This document shows positions 1 through 5,850 of a stretch of 10,888 bases of DNA, piece after piece. How positions within the stretch are numbered: the stretch's first letter is position 1; the number at the start of each line of letters is the position of its first letter. Made by a program: the position numbers and the translations under genes. Source of the stretch: Puniceicoccales bacterium (GTDB lineage: Bacteria; Verrucomicrobiota; Verrucomicrobiia; Opitutales; JAIRLG01); the NCBI GenBank assembly GCA_031255915.1, contig JAIRRP010000034.1:1-10888 (forward strand). Reading direction: 5' to 3'. Under the pieces are notes generated by a model. It saw only the letters and a program-made list of their open reading frames with translations, did not search any database and had not been told where the DNA came from.

Positions 1-2
1 AT

Positions 3-488
3 GACCGTATTTTCGTGGGAAAAACACTGCGCATTCCCCATAAAGATGAAATGGGAATTACTTCCCAAAAATCATCATTTCAAGCCGAAAAGAACCAGCC
101 CATATCTCATTTTCAATCCTACAGTGACGGGACCTATGTCGTCCAACGTGGTGATTCTCTATTCTCCATCGCGAAGAAATTTGAAATACCGTTCTCTGAG
201 CTGCAGGCTATCAATAACATCGATAATCCCAGAAACCTTCAAATAGGAAAAACGCTCATTATTCCTCAAAAAATTTCATCCTTCTCCATAACGCCCATCA
301 CAACCGTCACACAAACCACTAATGCGGAGATAGATATGCCTTCTTCATCGACATCTGTCGATTCAGAAACCATGATGTCTACGGCTCAAAACAATTACCC
401 TTCTCGTTACCAGTTCATGGATGACGCTGATTTCTATGTGGATGAGAACATCGATAGTATTCCTGTCATTCAAATCAGAAAAGAGTAG
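3..488 (+). CDS. LysM-domain protein, 5'-truncated by window edge
   Basis: This is the 3' part of a gene that enters from the left edge, read in the frame starting at base 3, giving 161 residues and a TAG stop. The first residues (DRIFVGKTLRIP) look like the end of one LysM repeat. A complete LysM repeat follows at about residues 44-89, opening with YVVQRGDSLFSIAKKF and closing with IGKTLIIP. LysM domains bind N-acetylglucosamine chains of peptidoglycan, so the protein probably acts in the periplasm or at the cell wall. The last 70 residues are Ser/Thr-rich and then acidic, without a recognisable domain; no M23 peptidase or other catalytic domain is visible. The GTG at 15 falls inside the first repeat and is not a likely start. 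ftsW follows after 63 nt on the same strand. Chlamydiae also have a LysM/NlpD-like gene just before ftsW, which supports a role near the division machinery (inference). Confidence 0.85.
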   Translation, partial: DRIFVGKTLRIPHKDEMGITSQKSSFQAEKNQPISHFQSYSDGTYVVQRGDSLFSIAKKFEIPFSELQAINNIDNPRNLQIGKTLIIPQKISSFSITPITTVTQTTNAEIDMPSSSTSVDSETMMSTAQNNYPSRYQFMDDADFYVDENIDSIPVIQIRKE

Positions 489-497
489 AGAATAAGC

Positions 498-530
498 ATG
501 AAAATCTCTGCCGCAGTATTTTTGGGCTAA
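498..530 (+). other. 10-codon reading frame in the LysM-ftsW gap
   Basis: The 63-nt gap between the LysM stop and ftsW contains ATG-led MKISAAVFLG followed by TAA. A run of five T (519-523) lies in it. One frame over, after the T run, the reading continues as GLSIVYAF to a TAG at 548-550. Together the two pieces would resemble a short hydrophobic, signal-peptide-like sequence. I cannot say whether it is translated. It may be a chance frame or the remnant of a small gene. Confidence 0.15.
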
Positions 531-551
531 GCATCGTCTACGCTTTTTAGG

Positions 552-1715
552 ATGAATCCCAATCTCTCCTCTTACCGTCTTTTTTTTCGGCAAAGGATCA
601 CAGGGTGGGTTTTTGTTTTAAGTTTGCTGACACTGACATCTGTAGGGTTTGTCGCACTCTCCAGCGCGAGCCTTTCCTTCCTCAATAAAGAGAATTACGT
701 TTTCAAGCAGGCCGCCTGGTTTGGATTGGCCTCAGTTGTCTTCGCGCTTACCGCATTGATCCCGCTGAAAAATCTTCAAAAATCTCTTTTCTTTTGGATA
801 CTATCTTCCTTTGGACTTCTGGCAGCCGTCCTCATTCCAGGTATTGGCAGCCTAGTAAATGGCTCGCGACGATGGATACATTTCATCGTCAATATCCAGG
901 TCTCCGAATGCGCCAAGATAGCACTCATTCTCTGGCTTGCGGACTACATCGAAAAAAATGCAACACTGATGGATAGCCTCTGGAGAGGCTTTATCCAGCC
1001 AACCTTTATCTGCTCACTATGGGCACTTCTAGTTCTACTCGAACCGGATTATGGTACGGCTATTTTACTTCTCTCTGTGGCCGAAACACTTCTCTTTCTA
1101 GGAGGTACTAAAATACGGCATCTCCTCTTGTCAGCCTGCTCTCTTACGAGCTTCTTTACATTACTCGTCTGGCTCAATCCCGTCCGGCTTAAGCGCATCA
1201 CCTCTTTTCTCGATCTCGAAGGGAACCGAAGCGATGGGGCCTACCAATTATGGCAATCCATTCTCGCCTTTGTCTCGGGAGGACTTTGGGGTCAAGGCCT
1301 CGGTTATGGGCGACAGCAGCTCGTCTATTTACCAGAAGCCCATACGGATTTCATCTATGCCGTACTGGTCGAAGAACTCGGCTTGGCCGGCGGATTGGCC
1401 ATTATCGCCCTTTTTATGCTCCTATTTTTAATGGCGTTTCTGGGACTACAGCGTCAAGAGTCCATCTTCGCCAAAATTCTGGGTTATGGGGCCATTTTTA
1501 TGATTATTTACCAATCGCTCATCAATATGGGAGTCGTTTCAGGATGCCTTCCGACAAAAGGCATCCCCTTGCCCTTCATCAGTTACGGTGGTTCCAATCT
1601 CATCACCGTCTATGCGCTTGGAGGCATCGTTCTCAACTCTCTTCGCCAGGAATTCTTACCGACCGAAGAAGATCCCGTAACCCCGTCGAACGCTGAATAT
1701 TTTTTTGATTCCTAA
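552..1715 (+). CDS. ftsW: FtsW, SEDS-family septal peptidoglycan polymerase
   Basis: FtsW is a multi-pass inner-membrane glycosyltransferase. It polymerises lipid II into glycan strands at the division septum, together with a class B penicillin-binding protein. The 387 residues are strongly hydrophobic throughout, as in SEDS proteins. Family motifs are in order: NGSRRWI (103-109), QVSECAK (116-122, usually QPSE), EPDYGTA (164-170), EAHTDFIYAV (262-271) followed by EE (274-275), and PTKGIPLPFISYGGSNL (334-350). Asp266 in the AHTD motif matches the essential Asp of RodA and FtsW. The AHTDFIYAV and PTKGIPLPF wording fits FtsW better than RodA. The start is the first in-frame ATG after the TAA at 528; AGG touches the ATG, so it cannot serve as a properly spaced ribosome-binding site. 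The last 83 bp also encode the end of recD2 on the other strand. The gene after ftsW is not murG, unlike in Chlamydia. Confidence 0.93.
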   Translation: MNPNLSSYRLFFRQRITGWVFVLSLLTLTSVGFVALSSASLSFLNKENYVFKQAAWFGLASVVFALTALIPLKNLQKSLFFWILSSFGLLAAVLIPGIGSLVNGSRRWIHFIVNIQVSECAKIALILWLADYIEKNATLMDSLWRGFIQPTFICSLWALLVLLEPDYGTAILLLSVAETLLFLGGTKIRHLLLSACSLTSFFTLLVWLNPVRLKRITSFLDLEGNRSDGAYQLWQSILAFVSGGLWGQGLGYGRQQLVYLPEAHTDFIYAVLVEELGLAGGLAIIALFMLLFLMAFLGLQRQESIFAKILGYGAIFMIIYQSLINMGVVSGCLPTKGIPLPFISYGGSNLITVYALGGIVLNSLRQEFLPTEEDPVTPSNAEYFFDS

Positions 1716-3816
1716 CGGCACTTGCATAGGCCTTCGGGTCACCGACGATAAATACCTTATAGCGTCCCCTAGAAATACCCGTGTAAAGTAGATTCCGCTG
1801 CAGCATGATGAAGTGCTGAAACAGGAGCGGCATCACCACAATGGGAAACTCACTACCTTGCGATTTATGGATACTAATCGCATAAGCCAAGGCCAAATCT
1901 CCTATCTCAGTGGTGTTTAACTCAACCACCTCTCCGTCAAAATCCACGGCTAAGCTCCGATCCGACTGTCGTATCTCTTGAATAAACCCCAGATCGCCAT
2001 TAAAGATGTTCTTCTCATAGTTATTGCGCATCTGGATGACCTTATCACCCAAACGCATGCCCATCCAGGCGACCTGGCCACCATCCTGAGTATACATCGA
2101 TTGGAAAATTTCATTAAAATGATCAATCCCCACACTTCCCTTATAAAGAGGTACGAGGAGTTGAATGTCTCTCTGAGGACATATATCGTACCACATGGGA
2201 AGGTAATGCGCACACAGTAGTTTCGTCTTCTCGATACAATCCTCCGGCGTTTCCACCGCTATGAAGTGAAAATCTTTCCGAGGATCTATCTCTGAGCACT
2301 TCGCATAAACCATTTCCAAAGTAGAATTTCCAGAAATGACAGCATGTGCCACGTGCACAATCGAACTCATACCTTCCTGACGAAAAACTTGCTTCAGCCG
2401 CATCACTGGAAGAGCATCCGCCTGGATCATATCGCTGAGAACATTTCCAGCCCCTACCGAAGGCAGTTGATCACTATCCCCCACGAAAAGTACACACGCC
2501 GACTCCGGTACTGCCTTGAGTAAGGCCACGACCAGCCGAGTATCCAACATACTGACCTCATCCACAATGAGATAATCTATGGCCAAAGGAAATTTCTCAT
2601 CATGCAGAAATCGCCGCTCATCCGCCTTGACCTGCAAAAGCTTATGGATCGTCTTGGCCTGTATTTCCGTCGCCTCCGTCAATCTCTGCGCTGCACGGCC
2701 CGTAGGAGCTGCTAAAGCGATACGGATACGCTTAGCCTTCAAAATAGCGACCAAAGACCGCAATAATGTCGTCTTGCCGGTTCCTGGCCCACCGGTCAAA
2801 ATGGAGACCTTCTTCGTCAATGCCATGTGCAATCCCTCGAGCTGTTCCTTCGCCCAGACAAAGCTCTCCTTCTCCTGAACCCATTTTAATGCCCCCTGGA
2901 TATCTATGCGATCGCAATGCAACGGTTTTCCCCGCAAGAGATACTTTAGGAGGAATGCAATATTCTCTTCAGCGACCTTGAAATAGGTCAATTGCAATCG
3001 ACCATTCGGAAGGAGATGAATCTTTCCATACCTCAGCAATGTATCGAGCCGAGATTCAATGGAATCATGATCGACCTGCAGAAGATTTTGCGCCGTATGG
3101 AGCAAAGCCGTTCGGTCGAGACAGGTATGACCATTCTGCTCCTCACAATCGAAGCTGTACAAAATACCGGCATCCAAACGCATCGGAGAATTTCCTGGAA
3201 TGCCGATATTCTGTGCTATGGCATCAGCCGTCCTAAACCCGATCCCTGAAACTTCATGAACGAGGCGATAGGGGTCCTTTTCCAAAACTTGCCGCGCTCG
3301 TTCGCCATAAATTTTATACAATTTCTGGCATAACGACTGCGATACTCCATAGGTCTGGAGAAAGATGAAAAGGTCGCGCACATTGACCTGTTCTTTCCAG
3401 GCCTCACGTAGGTTAGCAATACGCCGTGAACCCATCCCAGGGATTTCCTTCAGCCGATGGATGTCATTGGCAAGAATTTCCAGCGTCTTCGATCCAAAAT
3501 GCTTTACAATCTTCGCCGCATAGGACTTTCCGATACCGCTGATAAAACCACTCCCTAAGTAGCGTTCAATCCCATGGACATCCGATGGAAGGCATGATTG
3601 AAATGAAACCACTTCCAGCCGCTGACCATAGGTGGGATGTTGCTTCCAATCACCCGTGAGGGAAAGTGTTTCCCCACATTGGATTCCCGGCAAAGTCCCA
3701 CAGAATACCACCAGAGGTCCACGGGTTGTTATCGTTCGCAATTGACCAATCGTGTAGGCATTTTCCTCATTCCTGAAAAGGATACGTTCCAAAACACCTT
3801 GTAATGTGACCGGCAT
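1633..3816 (-). CDS. recD2: RecD2-type ATP-dependent DNA helicase (RecD/TraA family)
   Basis: This encodes a 727-residue superfamily 1B 5'-3' DNA helicase, of the kind that works without RecBC in repair and replication-fork maintenance. Helix-hairpin-helix modules typical of RecD2 lie in the N-terminal half: FISGIGKSYAAKIV (91-104), IPGMGSRRIANL (125-136) and VSGIGFRTADAIA (189-201). The helicase motifs follow: Walker A GGPGTGKT (342-349), APTGRAA (370-376), DEVS (419-422), GDSDQLP (446-452), VFRQ (477-480), ISIHKSQGSE (647-656) and LYTGISRGR (677-685). Length and domain order fit RecD2, while RecD of RecBCD is shorter and lacks this N-terminal region. The ATG at 3816 is followed at once by a typical N-terminus (MPVTLQGVLERILF) but has no Shine-Dalgarno sequence. 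The conserved tail (STGLRDLLRS) lies inside the overlap with ftsW. A stand-alone repair gene is implied, since no recB or recC is seen nearby. Confidence 0.93.
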   Translation of the reverse strand: MPVTLQGVLERILFRNEENAYTIGQLRTITTRGPLVVFCGTLPGIQCGETLSLTGDWKQHPTYGQRLEVVSFQSCLPSDVHGIERYLGSGFISGIGKSYAAKIVKHFGSKTLEILANDIHRLKEIPGMGSRRIANLREAWKEQVNVRDLFIFLQTYGVSQSLCQKLYKIYGERARQVLEKDPYRLVHEVSGIGFRTADAIAQNIGIPGNSPMRLDAGILYSFDCEEQNGHTCLDRTALLHTAQNLLQVDHDSIESRLDTLLRYGKIHLLPNGRLQLTYFKVAEENIAFLLKYLLRGKPLHCDRIDIQGALKWVQEKESFVWAKEQLEGLHMALTKKVSILTGGPGTGKTTLLRSLVAILKAKRIRIALAAPTGRAAQRLTEATEIQAKTIHKLLQVKADERRFLHDEKFPLAIDYLIVDEVSMLDTRLVVALLKAVPESACVLFVGDSDQLPSVGAGNVLSDMIQADALPVMRLKQVFRQEGMSSIVHVAHAVISGNSTLEMVYAKCSEIDPRKDFHFIAVETPEDCIEKTKLLCAHYLPMWYDICPQRDIQLLVPLYKGSVGIDHFNEIFQSMYTQDGGQVAWMGMRLGDKVIQMRNNYEKNIFNGDLGFIQEIRQSDRSLAVDFDGEVVELNTTEIGDLALAYAISIHKSQGSEFPIVVMPLLFQHFIMLQRNLLYTGISRGRYKVFIVGDPKAYASAVRNQKNIQRSTGLRDLLRSVRIPGEES

Positions 3817-3912
3817 GAGAGAGCTGGGCTAAGTCTGAGCGGGTGTATAAATTCTTCAATAAAAATAGAAATGGCGCGAATTTCGAAATATTCTCCCCAT
3901 TCGGGCTATTTC

Positions 3913-4018
3913 GGGGGCCGCCTTTGCGATAAGGAAAAATGCAAAGCGGGAGCTTTCATTTTTCCTTATCGCGGCCCGCGTAGCGGGCGGGAGCCCGAAG
4001 GGCTCAAAGGCGGCCCCC
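3913..4018 (-). repeat. Cloverleaf-like palindromic repeat, copy 1 (inverted)
   Basis: This 106-bp element is almost entirely self-complementary. A perfect 13-bp closing stem pairs 3913-3925 with 4006-4018. Inside are three hairpins. The long arm has 16 perfect pairs (3926-3941 with 3957-3972) and then AAAGC/GCTTT around a GGGA loop (3948-3951), with one bulged C at 3942. The second is GCCCGC-GTA-GCGGGC (3974-3988). The third is GAGCCC-GAA-GGGCTC (3991-4005). Only three linker bases (3973, 3989, 3990) separate the arms. Read on the minus strand, the arm order and the two short hairpins match copies 2 and 3, so the element is inverted relative to them. The GGGA loop, however, is on the plus strand as in the other copies. 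It lies between two divergent promoter regions and has no T-run, so it does not look like a terminator. Confidence 0.88.
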
Positions 4019-4051
4019 CCCGCACGATCGATCGGAGACGCCATCTCGACA

Positions 4052-4083
4052 TTGCCCAGAGCATTCAGAGACCCAAGTATAAT
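4052..4083 (+). promoter_or_regulatory. Candidate promoter of the acyltransferase-RDD pair
   Basis: A perfect TATAAT lies at 4078-4083. The best upstream match to TTGACA is TTGCCC at 4052-4057, but the 20-nt spacing is longer than the preferred 17, so the -35 element is doubtful. Transcription would start near 4090. That leaves a leader of about 80 nt before the ATG at 4170, and makes the GTG at 4092 an unlikely start unless the message is leaderless. Confidence 0.4.
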
Positions 4084-4169
4084 TTCTTCCCGTGCATAAA
4101 TCTCTTAAATTCACGAAAACTTTACCATCGCCAGCCCGAAGGAAACTCACTTCAGTTAGCCTCTTCTCC

Positions 4170-4868
4170 ATGCAGAAAGAGAAATACGCCCATCGCCTAT
4201 CACCTATCCAGAGACTTTGTCTGATGCCTTTCGTGTGGTTCCTGCGACTCTGGTTAAAATCTCTACGCCTCTACGGTACAGCCCAATTGGAAGCAATTCT
4301 CTATGGAGAATCTTCTCCCAAAGTTTTTACATTCTGGCACAATCGCCTATTCCCCGTCGCCCGACTCCATGGAATGTACCGCGGCACACGCTCCATTTAT
4401 GGCCTCATCAGCCCCAGCAAAGACGGCGCATGGCTCTCCGGAATTTACGAACAACTGGGCATTTCCTCCCTTCGCGGTTCGAGCCAACGCGACGGACAAC
4501 ATGCGCTGCGGAATAGTATAAGCGCAATCCGCAATGGAGCCAGTATCGCCATCACCCCTGACGGCCCGCGCGGGCCACGTTATGTCTTCAAGCCAGGAGC
4601 GCTTTGGCTTTCACGGGAAACCCGTACATCACTCGTAGTTGTCGGTATCCATTTTCACCATGCCCTACGCCTCCGCACATGGGATGAATTCTATCTGCCG
4701 CTACCATTTTCGCGCACTTCGATTGATGCGAAGATATTGCCCACAGGAACTCCTCTCGGTTCCCGTGAAAAATCATCGCTACACACCTTCCAGAAGGCCC
4801 TCTTTGACATCAATCACCGCCAGCATTTCCAATCCTTAGAACGCAATGGACAACTTCATCCCCTCTGA
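4170..4868 (+). CDS. DUF374-type lysophospholipid acyltransferase family protein
   Basis: This is a 232-residue member of the DUF374 acyltransferase-like family, membrane-associated proteins related to lysophospholipid and lipid A acyltransferases. Their exact acceptor is mostly unproven. Family landmarks are FTFWHNRLFP (53-62), SPSKDGAWLS (81-90), LRGSSQRDGQHAL (101-113), ITPDGPRGPR (128-137) and KPGALWLSRET (141-151). The His in FWHNRL and the Asp in TPDGPRGP are probable active-site or substrate-binding residues. A hydrophobic stretch near residues 15-35 could anchor it to the inner membrane. The frame is open upstream to a GTG at 4092, but that start lies next to the predicted transcription start and would add 26 residues unlike the family; ATG 4224 is a further alternative. 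The stop overlaps the start of the RDD gene by 23 bp, so the two are probably co-transcribed and translationally coupled. A role in outer-membrane lipid modification is inference. Confidence 0.85.
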   Translation: MQKEKYAHRLSPIQRLCLMPFVWFLRLWLKSLRLYGTAQLEAILYGESSPKVFTFWHNRLFPVARLHGMYRGTRSIYGLISPSKDGAWLSGIYEQLGISSLRGSSQRDGQHALRNSISAIRNGASIAITPDGPRGPRYVFKPGALWLSRETRTSLVVVGIHFHHALRLRTWDEFYLPLPFSRTSIDAKILPTGTPLGSREKSSLHTFQKALFDINHRQHFQSLERNGQLHPL

Positions 4869-5418
4869 ATCTCCTGTTTATGAAGCCGCCAGCTACGGTC
4901 GACGACTTTGGGCAGTTTCCATGGACATGATCCTCATCCACAGCGTCGCCATGAGCCTTTTGATCTTCTGTATCCTACCCTCTTATTTTCACGACGCATG
5001 GCAAAATTTCATGCGGCTCCTACAGACCAATGCTCTGGCCACTTCGATGTCACTACTACCCTCCGAAATTATCCATATGCTGTGGATGAGCCAAAAGATA
5101 AGTTTTGCACTGACGTGGGCTTACTTCGGTTTCAGTGAATGGTTTTGGCGGGGAAGGACATTGGGAAAAGCGATCCTTGCCATTCGCAATATCTCAACCG
5201 GAACTTCCGGTCAAATACCACATCTATGGCAGCACATTCTTCGATCCTGGATAAAGTCCATTGCCCTATCCGCACCATTCCCCTTTTTTCTTCTGGATAT
5301 ATTGCCCCTTTGTTTTCCGAAATCTCACCGGCGTTGCCTCCACGATTGGTTGGCCCGGACCTGTGTCGCTCTGTACGACGATGAAAACAGTATCGCCCCA
5401 AGCGAGACTCCCAATTAG
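4846..5418 (+). CDS. RDD family membrane protein
   Basis: The 190-residue integral membrane protein has the RDD signature. YGRRLWAVSMDMILI (17-31) supplies the Arg and first Asp in transmembrane helix 1, and CLHDWLARTCV (164-174) supplies the later Asp. Between them FWRGRTLGKAILAIR (100-114) is the loop typical of the family. Hydrophobic segments at about 21-45, 86-101 and 135-156 suggest three or four membrane helices. RDD proteins have no single agreed biochemical role; some are reported to affect ion exchange, others sit next to membrane or protein-export genes. The start lies inside the acyltransferase gene, which favours translational coupling and perhaps a joint membrane role (inference). 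No Shine-Dalgarno sequence is seen. The stop codon lies only 8 nt from the 3' end of the opposing tRNA gene. Confidence 0.85.
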   Translation: MDNFIPSESPVYEAASYGRRLWAVSMDMILIHSVAMSLLIFCILPSYFHDAWQNFMRLLQTNALATSMSLLPSEIIHMLWMSQKISFALTWAYFGFSEWFWRGRTLGKAILAIRNISTGTSGQIPHLWQHILRSWIKSIALSAPFPFFLLDILPLCFPKSHRRCLHDWLARTCVALYDDENSIAPSETPN

Positions 5419-5426
5419 CTACTTCA

Positions 5427-5502
5427 TGGCGGGGGAAGAGGGAATCGAACCCTCGACCTTCGGTTTAGAAGACCGCTGCTCTATCCACTGAGCTACTCCC
5501 CC
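5427..5502 (-). tRNA. tRNA-Arg (anticodon UCU)
   Basis: The minus strand reads as a complete 76-nt tRNA with encoded CCA (5427-5429). The acceptor stem is GGGGGAG with TTCCCCC (one G-U pair). The D arm is GCTC-AGTGGATA-GAGC. The anticodon loop CTTCTAA contains TCT at positions 34-36, after the usual U33. The T arm is GAGGG-TTCGAAT-CCCTC, and the discriminator is G. UCU reads AGA and possibly AGG. Pair 27-43 of the anticodon stem is G-A rather than Watson-Crick, and the other four pairs are intact. The gene converges with the RDD gene and leaves no room for a separate terminator before that coding region. Confidence 0.96.
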
Positions 5503-5850
5503 CCCTCAATCCGTAGGCAACACAGCCTGCGAGAATCTTCTCCAAAATCAAGGAATAATCACCCGCTCCATTTGGCATCAAAATTTCCCGCAAACTTCCA
5601 AGAATATTTCTCTCACCACATCCTCAAAGTTGCCCCCCTCGATCTCACCGATTTCACGGAATTGGCGTTTTACAGGAACTTCATGAAAGTACATCTCAAA
5701 GCGGGCAATGGTGACAAATCCGATAAATCGGAGTGGGAAACCTCCAGGACCCCATAAAATAATCCTCCACATCGCCATAATCTCCCAATGGAAATTGGCT
5801 TTGCACTTGCCAAGCCTAAGGCGACCCTGATGTTGAGAACATCATATTCT
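5503..5850. other. Gene-free stretch upstream of obg
   Basis: About 350 bases hold no gene I can support. They contain a partial copy of the obg 5' end at 5685-5711. Just after it is a perfect hairpin, TCCGAT-AA-ATCGGA (5719-5732). Short reading frames exist on both strands (5572-5757 plus, 5578-5778 minus) but neither resembles a known family. The plus one merely includes the duplicated obg fragment (MKVHLKAGNG). A 6-bp inverted repeat, GAACAT at 5837-5842 and ATGTTC at 5851-5856, spans the obg start codon. No convincing promoter pair was found. rplU and rpmA, which often precede obg, are absent. Confidence 0.6.
5685..5711 (+). repeat. Direct repeat of obg codons, upstream copy
   Basis: This 27-bp stretch is identical to 5868-5894 inside obg and encodes KVHLKAGNG there. 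Both copies are preceded by TTCAT. In the upstream copy TTCAT joins the repeat directly, while in obg nine extra bases (CGACGAGGC) lie between. The pattern looks like a duplicated obg start region with a 9-bp deletion. Downstream of the match the copy diverges at once and reaches a TAA at 5755-5757. Confidence 0.85.

Larger units (their letters stand above)
3817..4169. other. Gene-free stretch between divergent genes
   Basis: The 353 bases separate the divergent starts of recD2 and the acyltransferase gene. The recD2-proximal part (3817-3912) is AT-rich and contains the perfect palindrome ATTTCGAAAT (3880-3889). The middle is filled by palindromic repeat copy 1. The acyltransferase-proximal part has a CGATCGATCG palindrome (4025-4034) and a TATAAT box at 4078. 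I saw no coding region. A reading frame opening with GTG at 4092 is only a possible N-terminal extension of the acyltransferase. Confidence 0.7.

Noticed and set aside
3941..3950. CAAAGCGGG in the repeat tips also occurs in obg (5697-5705 and 5880-5888)
   Set aside because: Only nine bases, within conserved coding sequence of obg and without the surrounding palindrome; best explained by chance.
4092..4169. GTG at 4092 as the acyltransferase start
   Set aside because: It adds 26 residues unlike the family and lies at the predicted transcription start below TATAAT; ATG 4170 is preferred though not proven.
5578..5778. 66-codon minus-strand reading frame in the pre-obg gap
   Set aside because: No recognisable family; it runs through the obg duplicate and the plus-strand frame there is equally open.
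5788..5850. ATG 5788 as the obg start
   Set aside because: Obg proteins canonically begin MF(V/I)D; the extra 21 residues do not resemble the family.
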